From Bradyrhizobium sp. 141 (lineage in GTDB: Bacteria; Pseudomonadota; Alphaproteobacteria; Rhizobiales; Xanthobacteraceae): a stretch of DNA of 64,000 nt. Numbering within the stretch: the stretch's first letter is position 1; each line of letters starts with the position of its first letter. Of this stretch, positions 18,837 to 27,485 are shown in pieces. A program made the translations under genes and the position numbers. The notes under the pieces were generated by a model. It made no database searches. It worked only from the letters and a program-made list of their open reading frames with translations, and had not been told where the DNA came from. Location of the stretch: assembly GCF_023074055.1 (NCBI RefSeq), contig NZ_JADPKR010000057.1, positions 27,226 through 91,225 of the forward strand, read 5' to 3'.

Positions 18837-19949
18837 TCAGGCCGCAGCCTGTTCGATCGGCGAGAAGGGAAGACCAAGGCTCTCGGCGACAGCCTTATAG
18901 GTTAGCCGGCCCCGATAGACATTCAGGCCTGCGCGCAGATGCGGATTTTCGAGCACAGCTGCAAATCCCTTACTGGCGAGAGCCAAACCAAAAGGCAGCG
19001 TAGCGTTGTTGAGTGCCTGGCTTGAGGTGAGCGGCACAGCTCCCGGCATGTTTGCGACACAATAGTGGATAACGCCATCCACCTCATAGGTTGGATCGGC
19101 ATGTGTCGTCGCCCGCGATGTCTCGAAACATCCGCCCTGATCGATCGCTACGTCCACGATCACGGAGCCTTTGCGCATCGAACTCAACATACCGCGGCTG
19201 ACCAGTTTCGGCGCGCTCGCGCCAGGAACGAGAACGGCACCAATGACAACATCCGCCGCAAATACCTCTTCTTCAACGGCGGCGATCGTCGAGAATCTCG
19301 TACGTACTCGTCCTTCGAACAGCTCATCCAGTTCGCGAAGCCTGGGAATCGAACGGTCGAGGATCGTGACCTCAGCGCCCAAGCCTGCCGCCATCCGTGC
19401 AGCGTGAGTGCCGACAACGCCCCCGCCGATCACCACAATGCGAGCGGGTGGCACGCCCGGTACCCCGCCAATCAGCAATCCCCGTCCGCCCGCGTACCGC
19501 TTCAGCGCCGCACCCGCGGCTTCAATCGCAAGTCTTCCCGCAACCTCGCTCATAGGGGCAAGCAGTGGAAGGCCACCGTGCGCGTCGGTCACAGTTTCAT
19601 AGGCAATTGCGGTGCAGCCAGACTTCATGAGACCCTTCGCCTGCTCCGGATCCGGAGCCAAATGCAGATAAGTGAAGAGGATCTGGTTTTCTCGAAGCTG
19701 CGTCCATTCGGAGGGCTGTGGCTCCTTGACTTTCACGATCATTTCGCTCGACGCGAATACCTCGCGAGCAGAGGTCGCAATCGTCGCGCCAGCTTTGCGG
19801 TAGTTATCATCTGTCGCGCCAATCCCGGCGCCGGCATTGCTCTCGACCAATACGCTGTGGCCAGCTGCAACGTATTCGCGGACGGCCCCAGGCGTCAGGC
19901 CGACGCGGTATTCGTGCGTCTTGATTTCCTTGGGAACGCCGACCTTCAT
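18837..19949 (-). CDS. ald: alanine dehydrogenase
   Basis: This intact 370-residue enzyme catalyses NAD-dependent interconversion of L-alanine and pyruvate plus ammonium. The N-terminal domain begins MKVGVPKEIKTHEYRVGLTP and contains the substrate-binding KVKEPQ segment. The Rossmann fold has GGGVVGTHAARMAAGLGAEV near residue 175, and later VDVAIDQGGCFETSRATTH and NMPGAVPLTSSQALNNATLP. All hallmark motifs are present and the length is normal. ATG 19949 is preferred to the TTG two codons upstream because AAGGAG lies seven bases before it. In bacteroids Ald contributes to alanine export and nitrogen balance. It stands alone, with its own terminator; no adjacent AldR-type regulator is present, although an Lrp-family gene is 12 kb away. 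Confidence 0.95.
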   Translation of the reverse strand: MKVGVPKEIKTHEYRVGLTPGAVREYVAAGHSVLVESNAGAGIGATDDNYRKAGATIATSAREVFASSEMIVKVKEPQPSEWTQLRENQILFTYLHLAPDPEQAKGLMKSGCTAIAYETVTDAHGGLPLLAPMSEVAGRLAIEAAGAALKRYAGGRGLLIGGVPGVPPARIVVIGGGVVGTHAARMAAGLGAEVTILDRSIPRLRELDELFEGRVRTRFSTIAAVEEEVFAADVVIGAVLVPGASAPKLVSRGMLSSMRKGSVIVDVAIDQGGCFETSRATTHADPTYEVDGVIHYCVANMPGAVPLTSSQALNNATLPFGLALASKGFAAVLENPHLRAGLNVYRGRLTYKAVAESLGLPFSPIEQAAA

Positions 19950-20277
19950 TTGCAATCTCCTTGGTGAGCAGCTCGTTGTAATCGGAAGAGCGGTACAAAC
20001 CTGCGAGCCGAGAAGCCAAATAGCGCAGTAATCCGGCGATCTTCCCTGCCTGTTTGCAGGATTTCGAACAGACGACCGAAGACCGCCGAGTTGGCAGGGA
20101 TGCTACCACAGGGTGGCAAGACCTGATGCGGCCCCGGCAGCCAAACCAGGCGCTCGTGATCAGGATTGATCTACGCCGGACTGGATCGACTTCTTCGTTG
20201 TTTTGCCTCATTCGCAGCGATGCTCGATTCGCTAGCACGAGTAGCGCTTGCGAGGGAGGCCCGCGGATTCATCAAAG
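19950..20277. other. intergenic between ald and traR
   Basis: This divergent region must hold the ald promoter. An imperfect inverted repeat, CCTGC-N6-GCAGG, is at about 20046-20061; it resembles the arms of a LuxR-type box only loosely. No open frame is supportable. Confidence 0.3.
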
Positions 20278-21014
20278 ATGGATCGGGTTTTTCAAAGGTT
20301 TGCTGAACGATTGACCGAAAGCACGCATCGAGACGCAGCTCAGCAGAGCATGGCTGAGGTCGCCGCTGCGCTCAAACTGTCGTGCTTCGCATATCTCGCT
20401 CTTCCCCGCGAGCCAGGCAGTGCTCCCAACCGATCTCGACATATCCCCCCTCCTGGACCGCCATCTATCTGCAGCGCGGCTACGAATCCGTCGATCCGGT
20501 GGTACGTCGGGCAATGCGCCAGCCTAAGCCCTTCCGATGGGGGCTTGGATTTGAAGCGCGAAATCGGTCGGAGTCCGAACGCGCTTTGTTCGAAAAAGCC
20601 GAAAAATTTGGGATTCGCTGCGGGTCTACATTTCCTATCCACGATGACAAGGGCGCAATCGCCGCGCTGAGCTTTGCAAGTGACGAGCGTTGAACTGGTT
20701 TCGAGCGCGCGCTTGTCGAGCACGCCCAGAGCCTGCGATTAATCGCAACGTTTTCCATGAGCATGCAAAATGCTTCTGGACGATTGATCGCATGATCGGC
20801 GGCGTGGTGCTGCCTCCTCGCGAGTACCAGTGTCTCGAATGGTCCGCGCGGTAAATCGGCTGGGGAGATCGGGATCATTCTCGGCATCGCAGAGCGAACT
20901 GCGGGATTTCACCTGGACAACGCCCGTGCGAAGCTCGGTGTCAGCTCGCTTCGTCAAGCGATCGTGCTGTTGACCGAAACAAAATCTCGAAAATTAAACA
21001 CCGGCCTTCCATAA
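20278..21014 (+). pseudogene. traR: LuxR-family quorum-sensing regulator TraR, decayed
   Basis: TraR binds an acyl-homoserine lactone and activates conjugation genes. From ATG 20278 the first frame (VFQRFAERLTESTHRDAAQQ, then SCFAYLALPREPGSAP) covers the start of the autoinducer domain. A frameshift near 20430 leads to STYPPSWTAIYLQRGYESVD and VVRRAMRQPKPFRWGLGFEA, which hold the ligand-pocket tryptophan and tyrosine. A TGA at about 20693 then interrupts the frame, and a further frameshift near 20842 precedes the helix-turn-helix (GEIGIILGIAERTAGFHLDN, then RAKLGVSSLRQAIVLL). Three independent lesions make it a pseudogene. It stands just upstream of a lux-type box and traI, as in ICEMlSym-like elements. 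Confidence 0.85.
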
Positions 21015-21016
21015 AC

Positions 21017-21036
21017 ACCTGTGGAACTGCACAGGA
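21017..21036 (+). promoter_or_regulatory. lux/tra-box-like operator upstream of traI
   Basis: The 20-base element ACCTGT-N8-ACAGGA closely matches the LuxR-type box (ACCTGT-N8-ACAGGT) and has inverted arms CCTGTG/CACAGG. It begins three bases after the traR stop and its centre is about 65 bases before the traI ATG, the place expected for a TraR-activated promoter. Confidence 0.7.
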
Positions 21037-21090
21037 TGCGTTTGCCTAGGCCTCTCTCCTTAGTTGCCGAAACGAAGCAGGGAGGCAAAA

Positions 21091-21723
21091 ATGATGCAGC
21101 TCATCACGCCGGAATACTACGGGGAATTCCTCCAACGGTCTCGCCGAGATGCACCGGCTGCGCTACCGCGTTTTCAAGCAGCGCCTGGATTGGACCGTCG
21201 AGGTCAGCGGCGACATGGAAGTCGACGAGTTTGACGTCCTTCGACCGGTGCATCTACTGAACCGCTCGGGAGCCGGACGTATTCAAGGTTGCGTCCGACT
21301 TTTGCCTTCGACCGGTCCCACCATGCTGAGGGACACCTTCCGATCCTGCTGGACGGGCAGCCGGCGCCACGAAGCGATCGGATCTGGGAGAGCAGCCGAT
21401 TCGCGCTCGATGTTCCCGCGGATGCGCCGAAGGCGAGCTGCGGACTTGCTGCTGCCAGTTACGAGCTGTTTGAGGGTATGATTGAATTCGGCCTTTCCAT
21501 TGAATTGATCGAAATCGTCACTGTGACCGACGCCCGCATGGAGCGCATTCTTCGCCGGGCCGGATGGCCCCTTCGCAGAGTGGGAAAAGCTCGCCCTCTC
21601 GGAAACACCATGGCGGTTGCCGGGTATCTGGAGGTCTCGCCCGATGCGTTGGACCGCATCCGCAAGGCGGGGCACATCTCGGGACCGGCGCTCTGGGCTC
21701 CGGTCATTCAAGCGGCTGCCTAG
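21091..21723 (+). pseudogene. traI: LuxI-family autoinducer synthase TraI, frameshifted
   Basis: The protein would make an acyl-homoserine lactone signal from SAM and acyl-ACP. ATG 21091 (or 21094) follows GGAGG by 5-8 bases. The opening MQLITPEYYGEF is followed, after a one-base insertion near 21127, by the LuxI signature in another frame: AEMHRLRYRVFKQRLDW, then VSGDMEVDEFDV. A second indel near 21347 moves the reading to LLDGQPAPRSDRIWESSRFA and the conserved SYELFEGMIEFG and IVTVTDARMERILRRAGW. All catalytic motifs exist but in three frames. Unless the two indels are sequencing errors, the signal is not made. Confidence 0.85.
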
Positions 21724-21798
21724 GTTCTGGAAGCAAACCCAATCGCAGCATCGCACTAGATTGGTGCGGAAGGCCGCTCTTCTCTCTCAAGACTTGCG

Positions 21799-22755
21799 AT
21801 GCACAAGCCACGTCGAACACGACCGTCACTTCAAGCCAGTAAAGCGCTCGAACTGAAACACCTGAGATCGGCCGTGGCTGCGGCCGATTGCGGGAGCGTT
21901 CGTGGAGCCGCCGAGTTGCTGAGGTCCCAACAATCGAGCCTCAGCCGAACAATCAGCGAGTTTGAGCACCACTTGGGCGTTCCAATTTTCGAGCGCTTCA
22001 GCGGAGGTGTGCGCCCAACGCGGCCCGGCTGCGACGTCCTTCGATTGGCCAGGACCATCCTGGAGGAATTCGACCCACTCATCGCAACCGCGCGATCCGT
22101 TCACAACAGCGAAACCGGCCGTCTGAGCGTCGGTTTCTGCACATCGCTTTCGGCCGGCAATCTGCAAGCCTCCTTACTTGAGTTCAAGGAGCGGTTCCCG
22201 CAGATCGCGCTTGCGAGGTTGAACGATCAAGAACACGTTTAGCAGCGGCACTCCGCAACGGAGCGCTTGATCTCCTGATCGTCACGGGGAGCTTGCCGTT
22301 TTTGGACACTAAAGCCATGTCTCTGTGGAGCGAGCGTGTTCTCGTTGCCTTGCCTCATGACCATCCTCTCAGTTCGCGCCGAGACTGTCTGCTGGACCGA
22401 CCTGCGCGGCGAGACGGTGCTGCTCAGCCACTACGACCCCGGAAAGGAGCTCGAATATCTTCTGGTTTCCAAGCTCGTCTCGCCTGAGGTCCGCCCAAAA
22501 ATCGAGCGCCACGACGTCAGTCGCGGCATCATCAAAAGCCTGATCAGCATGAACACAGGAATAAGCCTCGTGCTCGAGTCCGACAAAGGCGCGAATTTGG
22601 CGGTGTCTACCGAGAGCTGCGCGATGGCGCGGGTGCGAGCCGATTCGAGTTTTCTGCCTATTGGCACGCCGACAGTGAGACCCGGCCCTGCAGGAATTCC
22701 TGATGTTACTCTCCGAGCGCTATTCCTCGCCTTCGATCGGTCGCTGACGCGCGCG
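21799..22755 (+). pseudogene. LysR-family transcriptional regulator, decayed
   Basis: The N-terminal frame has a LysR helix-turn-helix (LRSAVAAADCGSVRGAAELL, then SQQSSLSRTISEFEHHLGVP) and the start of the effector domain (GRLSVGFCTSLSAGNLQASL). It ends prematurely near 22240. Other frames continue with LWSERVLVALPHDHPLSS, then ETVLLSHYDPGKELEYLLVS and HDVSRGIIKSLISMNTGISL, and near 22610-22680 a third frame gives the expected end (VYRELRDGAGASRFEFSAYW). At least three frameshifts are needed. It is convergent with the DUF2274-trbI end of the trb operon, a position I recall for LysR genes in related alphaproteobacterial integrative elements, so it is probably an old backbone gene. Target unknown. 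Confidence 0.8.
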
Positions 22756-22962
22756 GCGCGCTTTCCGGAAGCTCCTGTCGGCCGCCATGAACCGGGCCAG
22801 CATGGGCGCGATAAGCTTGGCCGGATCTCCGATCGGGTGAGCGGTCTCCTGTGCAAGGATCTGGGAGTATGCCACGAGATCCCTGTGCACGCTCGCGGGC
22901 AGTTCATGCGTAATCTTGATCGGCTTGTCGTCTTCGATTGCTCCGAGCTTAAGCTTTGCCAT
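22720..22962 (-). CDS. DUF2274 protein downstream of trbI
   Basis: An 80-residue protein beginning MAKLKLGAIEDDKPIKITHE, then PASVHRDLVAYSQILAQETA. It matches the small DUF2274 family that follows trbI in alphaproteobacterial conjugative operons; the fold looks like a short ribbon-helix-helix-type protein, so a regulatory or DNA-binding role is possible but unproven. ATG 22962 lies five bases after the trbI stop with GAGG just before it, so it is the last gene of the trb operon. The TTG three codons upstream overlaps trbI and is less likely. The 3' end overlaps the decayed convergent LysR gene. Confidence 0.8.
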   Translation of the reverse strand: MAKLKLGAIEDDKPIKITHELPASVHRDLVAYSQILAQETAHPIGDPAKLIAPMLARFMAADRSFRKARRARQRPIEGEE

Positions 22963-22967
22963 CGTCC

Positions 22968-24173
22968 TCAACCTCTATACGGTTCGAGCATCAGGTCACG
23001 GTTGACGATCACCCGCACCGGAAATCCCGGACGGATCGTCAAAGTCGGCTGTATGTTGAGATTGCGGCGGACCACCTGCTGGCCTGTTTGATTGATCGAA
23101 TCCCCAGCTCCACGGCGGAGGGCGGCAATGAGATCGTTGTTGGTATTGCCGTTATCCGCCCCGGAATTCACCTCCGTGCCGACGGAAAGCAGCGTCGAAA
23201 GAGCGGCGGCCCCCAACAATTCCTTCCAATGATTGTCGACTTCGTCCTCAAGACCAGAGTAGCCTGCCGCATCTGCACCGGGCTGCCGTTCCAAAACAAT
23301 CGATCTCCCATTCGGCATGATAAGGCGCGTCCAGACCAGGAGCACGCGCGACTGCCCAAATGCGACCTGGCTATCGTAGCTCCCGATCAGCCTTGCTCCC
23401 TGGGGGATAAGGCGAGCTCGACCGGTAGGAGAATCGTACACCGATTCTGTGACTTGCGCCGTGATCTGGCCAGGCAGGTCGGACCGGATTCCTGTGATCA
23501 GAGCGGCCGGGATGACCGTTCCGGCCTGAACGACAAAAGGCGAAGCCGGCCTCACAAGGCGATCGGAGCTTGTCGTTCGGCGATCGACCGTTGCACTGAC
23601 GAACGCGAGCTTTCGGTCTTGGCCATTCTGAGCAAATGCTTCGTCCGATGATGGCGCGGCGCTTGAACGAGCTTCGCTCGATGAAGTGGCAGGGGCTTGT
23701 GGCCGGACATTGGTGCTGGCAAATACCTTGCTGGTCCGTGCTGCCTCGCTCTCCTGGTTGATACGCTGCTGTTCGGCATCGATACCGAGCGAGCTGGACG
23801 TCGAAGATCCCTGTGCTGCGACGATCGGCCGGCCGAGATCGCCCGGCAAAGGCGGCCCCAGGCGCGGCACGTCCTTCGGGATCTCGGTGTAATCCTTTGG
23901 TAAGGTCGCAAGCTGATCGGCGATATTGCGGTGGTCGGTCGCGTAAAGCTCCTCGGGCGCTGAAGTACGTGACCGTTTCTCGTGCAGCGCCCAGAGCACC
24001 GCGCCAGTGATCAGCGCGAACACAAGGGCGCTGCCGCCGATAAGGACTTTCCGCGAGAGGCGCGTAACTTTTGGCCGATCCGGCCGGAGCCGCAGGGTTT
24101 CGGCGATCTCTTCCGGCGGCTTGCCCCGAGGCGCTTCCTTTGGTGTATCGATTGCCTGGTCAGTATCGTTCAA
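22968..24173 (-). CDS. trbI: type IV secretion protein TrbI (VirB10-like)
   Basis: This 401-residue protein is the VirB10 homologue that spans from inner membrane to the outer-membrane core complex. A cytoplasmic N-terminus rich in Pro and Glu precedes one membrane helix (VLIGGSALVFALITGAVLWA, about residues 44-63). A proline-rich linker follows, and the C-terminal beta-barrel domain carries FVVQAGTVIPAALITGIRSD, PQGARLIGSYDSQVAFGQSR, and LTIRPGFPVRVIVNRDL at the end. All expected parts are present and length is normal. The start ATG overlaps the trbG stop by four bases (ATGA), indicating translational coupling. Confidence 0.93.
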   Translation of the reverse strand: MNDTDQAIDTPKEAPRGKPPEEIAETLRLRPDRPKVTRLSRKVLIGGSALVFALITGAVLWALHEKRSRTSAPEELYATDHRNIADQLATLPKDYTEIPKDVPRLGPPLPGDLGRPIVAAQGSSTSSSLGIDAEQQRINQESEAARTSKVFASTNVRPQAPATSSSEARSSAAPSSDEAFAQNGQDRKLAFVSATVDRRTTSSDRLVRPASPFVVQAGTVIPAALITGIRSDLPGQITAQVTESVYDSPTGRARLIPQGARLIGSYDSQVAFGQSRVLLVWTRLIMPNGRSIVLERQPGADAAGYSGLEDEVDNHWKELLGAAALSTLLSVGTEVNSGADNGNTNNDLIAALRRGAGDSINQTGQQVVRRNLNIQPTLTIRPGFPVRVIVNRDLMLEPYRG

Positions 24174-25144
24174 AGCGACCTCCCGTCGGTTCGCACGATC
24201 CTGACCTTCTGCTGGCGCTCCTCGCCCAGCCTCAGTTCCGCGGCCGCGAACAGCCGGTCAACAATCAGCACATTTCCGTAAGCGCGGTAGTTGACGATCT
24301 CGGTTTTGCCGTCGGGCCCGATCACGAAGAGCGGCGGCATCTCGCCCTGACTGACGCCGGGGGAGAATTCAATGTAGGTTTTTCGGCCATCATCATAAGC
24401 GTTGACGGGACGCCAAGGTGGGCTGTCGCCCTCGATGGCGTAGCGGTAGCGGCGCGCCGGCAGGTCCGGAATAAAGGGTGCCGGCGGTAAAGCTCGCGTT
24501 CGCCCGCCACGATCCGCCGGATAGAACCAGGCGACCGAGGGCATATAGGGCTTTTCTTTGGCGCGAAGCTCGATCAGGTAAGTACGGCGATCAGTATTGA
24601 CGACGAGGTTGGTCTCGATCGAGGGACGGGTGGGCTTGACCATGATGTGAACGCGGCGGGTGTCGCCGCTGCCACTCTCGGTGTCGCCGACCACCCAGCG
24701 GACGGTATCGCCTGCGGCGACCGGTCCTGAGCCGATCAGCTGCTCACCGGGCTCGAGGGCAACGTCCGTAATTTGCCCCGGCGCGGTATAGATCTGGTAG
24801 AGCGCGCCCGGACTATAGGAAAACACTTGCACCGCATTGTAGTAGCCGGCTTTGCGAGGCTGCACGCGTGCAGCCTCATTTGCGGTTTCGATGCGCTCGA
24901 CAGGCACCTTGGCCTCCGCGCTGTTGCCGCCTCGTGCAGCCTTCCAGGCCGGCGGCACATGCAGCGGTCGCGGGTGATCATCGGCAAGCGCCGGCAAGTC
25001 CGGTGCCGGCGGGAGCTCGTTGTCGTAGCTGATTTGCGGCGGCCTGAAGGTCGTGCAGCCGCCGAGCGTCGAGACACAGACCAGAAGAGCCAGAGGCAAG
25101 CACGGCCGCACTTTTCGTGACACAATAACGAGACCTGACGGCAT
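24170..25144 (-). CDS. trbG: type IV secretion protein TrbG (VirB9-like)
   Basis: A 324-residue outer-membrane core component. The chosen ATG (25144) gives a lipoprotein-type signal sequence with a LGGC lipobox (about residues 21-24), and lies one base after the trbF stop. A longer reading upstream exists but only overlaps trbF in another frame. The VirB9/CagX domain is recognisable from YQIYTAPGQITDVALEPGEQ, then WVVGDTESGSG and the C-terminal VFSPxxxxYx-type part with PPLFVIGPDGKTEIVNYRAY. It forms the outer-membrane ring with TrbI; an accompanying TrbH-like lipoprotein is not seen. Confidence 0.92.
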   Translation of the reverse strand: MPSGLVIVSRKVRPCLPLALLVCVSTLGGCTTFRPPQISYDNELPPAPDLPALADDHPRPLHVPPAWKAARGGNSAEAKVPVERIETANEAARVQPRKAGYYNAVQVFSYSPGALYQIYTAPGQITDVALEPGEQLIGSGPVAAGDTVRWVVGDTESGSGDTRRVHIMVKPTRPSIETNLVVNTDRRTYLIELRAKEKPYMPSVAWFYPADRGGRTRALPPAPFIPDLPARRYRYAIEGDSPPWRPVNAYDDGRKTYIEFSPGVSQGEMPPLFVIGPDGKTEIVNYRAYGNVLIVDRLFAAAELRLGEERQQKVRIVRTDGRSL

Positions 25145-25145
25145 G

Positions 25146-25826
25146 TTAGCCGAGCTCCTTTGACCAGTTGATCGCCTTGACGTAGATGCCAAGGGGATTT
25201 TTGCGTAGGCGATCCAGATCGCGAGGCATTTCCACGACGATGGTAAGGATCGCAGTCCACCGTTCCGTTGCGGCAAGTTGGCCGTTGTCGTAGCGGCGCT
25301 CGATCCAGGCGAGGCGAAAGCTCTCAGGCGAGGCTCGGATGACGCTCGAGACCTCGATCGCGATTTGCGTCTTTCCGAGCTTGGCGAAGGGGTCGTTGTT
25401 GCGGGCATAGTCGTTGAGCGCGGCGGCGCCGCGATCGGTCGTGAAGTCGTAGGCACGCAGCCAGTTCTCGCGGAGGACAATCGCGTCCATCGGCAGGCCG
25501 CGGACGTGCTCGATGAAGCGCGCCAGGTGAAACGCTATTTGAGGGTCCGTCGGCTGGTAGGCAGCATTTGCAGGGGCAACTGCTTTCGCTTCACCCAATT
25601 GATCGACCTCAACCACCCAGGGCGTGATCGTGCCATGGGCTGATTGCCAAACCAGAGCTCCAGCAAAGCCCGCGGAGAGGAACAGGCAACCGAATGCCAT
25701 GAGCCGCCAGTTCTTGGCCTGGACTCGTGCTGCACCAATGCGGTCATCCCAGACTTGAGCTGCGCGTTGATAGGGCGTGACCGGCTCCGGCGTGCGGCCA
25801 TAGTGAACGGCCGATCGTTTGAACAT
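25146..25826 (-). CDS. trbF: type IV secretion protein TrbF (VirB8-like)
   Basis: A 226-residue bitopic inner-membrane protein of the assembly platform. After a short cytoplasmic part (ending VQAKNWRLMAFG) one membrane helix (about residues 42-62) leads to a periplasmic NTF2-like domain with DQLGEAKAVAPANAAYQPTD, HLARFIEHVRGLPMDAIVLR and the closing RLRKNPLGIYVKAINWSKEL, the typical VirB8 C-terminus. Length is normal. It follows trbL after 49 bases and is one base from trbG. Confidence 0.93.
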   Translation of the reverse strand: MFKRSAVHYGRTPEPVTPYQRAAQVWDDRIGAARVQAKNWRLMAFGCLFLSAGFAGALVWQSAHGTITPWVVEVDQLGEAKAVAPANAAYQPTDPQIAFHLARFIEHVRGLPMDAIVLRENWLRAYDFTTDRGAAALNDYARNNDPFAKLGKTQIAIEVSSVIRASPESFRLAWIERRYDNGQLAATERWTAILTIVVEMPRDLDRLRKNPLGIYVKAINWSKELG

Positions 25827-25875
25827 TTGTGGACCTCAAGGCGTGGTTGGAAATGGATTTGGAGAGACAGCGAAC

Positions 25876-27108
25876 TCAGCGATTGTCTTGTGAGAGGTCG
25901 ACCGATGCGCCACTCCCGCCGTGATCGCCTGACCGAACCGCGTGCGTGGTCGCTGATGCTCCATGCTGGATGGTCTGCGCCCGCTTCATACGCCGAACCC
26001 AGGCTGGCGGACTGTCGGGCGCGGCCGAGGAGCCCCCCTCCTCCTGACCGACTTGACCAGCCCCTCGCCCAAGGCCGGCTGCGAGCGAACGCAAGGGACT
26101 TGCCGCGCCTGGCGCGCTCGCCTCGACGCCGGAGCTTCCCGCCCGCAACATGTTCGTCGCGCCACTTGCAATCGCGCTTCCACCGCGCAGCGAGCCCGCA
26201 ATCGCGCCTGCAGCAAGACCTGCAGCGCCGGCGGCAACGCCAGCTCCTGCCGCGATCACCCCACCGGCAGCGAGGCCCGTGCCGACAGCGGTGCCTGCGC
26301 CAAGCTGCGGACCTCCGGAGACGATGCCATTGGCGATACCGGGGCCGAAGATGCCAAGGCCCAAGAGGGCGAGCGCGCCCAGGACAAGTGCCATCGCATT
26401 CTCGATGGTCGGCTGGTTGCCGCCAAAGCCGCCCGTGAACTGCGAGAACAGGGTCGATCCGATGCCCACGATGACGGCAAGGACCAGAACCTTGACCCCC
26501 GATGAGATGACATTGCCCAGCACCCGTTCGGCCGCAAAAGCGGTCTTGCCGAACAGGCCGAAGGGGATCAGGACGAAGCCGGCAAGTGTCGTCAGCTTGA
26601 ATTCGATGAGGGTGACGAACAGCTGGATCGCCAGGATAAAGAACGCGAGCAGCACCACGATCCAAGCAAACAGCAGGACCACGATTTGCACGAAATTCTC
26701 AAAGAAGCTGACATAGCCCATCAGCCCAGAGATGGAGTCCAGGATCGGCCGGCCTGCATCAAGGCCTACCTGCGCAATGCGGCCCGGCCTTAGGAAATCT
26801 GCTGACGAAAGGCTTGTCCCTGAGGCTTTCAGACCTAGCCCCGCAAAACTTTCGAAGACCATCCGGGCGAGGTTATTCCAATTGCCAATCAGGTAAGCAA
26901 AGACGCCGACAAACAAGGTTTTCTTGACCAGCCGGGCGATGATGTCCTCGTCCGTTCCGAACGACCAGAACAGGCCAGCCAGGGTGATGTCGATTGCAGC
27001 CAGCGTTGTGGCGACATATCCAACTTCGCCCCCGACGAGACCGAATCCGGAATCGATGTAGCGGGTAAAGGTTTCCAGAAACTGGTCGATGACGCCCGTG
27101 CCGCCCAT
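25876..27108 (-). CDS. trbL: type IV secretion protein TrbL (VirB6-like)
   Basis: A 410-residue polytopic inner-membrane protein. Several hydrophobic helices are visible, for example TTLAAIDITLAGLFWSF, FVGVFAYLIGNWNNL, FVQIVVLLFAWIVVLLAFFI, and a glycine/alanine-rich helix region around residues 230-310. The C-terminal ~80 residues are hydrophilic and repetitive in Ser, Gly and Ala, as in other TrbL proteins. It starts three bases after trbK. It probably lines the inner-membrane part of the transfer channel, as VirB6 does. Confidence 0.93.
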   Translation of the reverse strand: MGGTGVIDQFLETFTRYIDSGFGLVGGEVGYVATTLAAIDITLAGLFWSFGTDEDIIARLVKKTLFVGVFAYLIGNWNNLARMVFESFAGLGLKASGTSLSSADFLRPGRIAQVGLDAGRPILDSISGLMGYVSFFENFVQIVVLLFAWIVVLLAFFILAIQLFVTLIEFKLTTLAGFVLIPFGLFGKTAFAAERVLGNVISSGVKVLVLAVIVGIGSTLFSQFTGGFGGNQPTIENAMALVLGALALLGLGIFGPGIANGIVSGGPQLGAGTAVGTGLAAGGVIAAGAGVAAGAAGLAAGAIAGSLRGGSAIASGATNMLRAGSSGVEASAPGAASPLRSLAAGLGRGAGQVGQEEGGSSAAPDSPPAWVRRMKRAQTIQHGASATTHAVRSGDHGGSGASVDLSQDNR

Positions 27109-27111
27109 GGC

Positions 27112-27483
27112 TCACTCGCGTTGGCTCGGAATGGAGGAAAAGCCGGACGGGAGGCGACTTTCGTCCTTACGCGGGACTGGAGAGGGGAATGGCGCCGCGC
27201 CGGTCCGGCTATCCGAACCATCAATTGCCCTGCTTCCGCCTAAGAACTGATTGCGCTGCTCGGCCCAGATCTTCTGGCATTCAAGCAGAGCATCTTTCTG
27301 CTCGTAGGTGACGGTACGGCATTGCTCGAGCTTTGCTGCAGTCACATCCGGTTTTGAGGCCAGAGAGACGGAAGACTGGGTCGCGCTCTCGTCGGTGCGC
27401 AGGCGAATGGCGCAGGCGGCAACCAACAGGACAGCAAGACCAGCTGCTGCCGCGACAGGTAGTCGTTCAAATCGTATTTTCAT
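27112..27483 (-). CDS. trbK: putative entry exclusion protein TrbK (TrbK-alt type)
   Basis: A 123-residue lipoprotein-like protein with an N-terminal signal segment (VAAAAGLAVLLVAACAI) ending in a possible lipobox cysteine (residue 25). The segment KLEQCRTVTYEQKDALLECQ and following KIWAEQRNQFLGG is the hallmark of the short TrbK-alt family in rhizobial trb operons. TrbK would block redundant transfer into cells that already hold the element. It lies two bases after trbJ and three bases before trbL, inside the operon. Confidence 0.85.
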   Translation of the reverse strand: MKIRFERLPVAAAAGLAVLLVAACAIRLRTDESATQSSVSLASKPDVTAAKLEQCRTVTYEQKDALLECQKIWAEQRNQFLGGSRAIDGSDSRTGAAPFPSPVPRKDESRLPSGFSSIPSQRE

Positions 27484-27485
27484 GA

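Noticed and set aside
19065..19967. A 300-codon plus-strand frame
   Set aside because: It is antisense to the intact alanine dehydrogenase and has no recognisable domain.
20046..20061. CCTGC-N6-GCAGG as a second TraR box
   Set aside because: The arms differ from the box at 21017-21036 and lack the ACCTGT/ACAGGT ends; chance inverted repeat is as likely.
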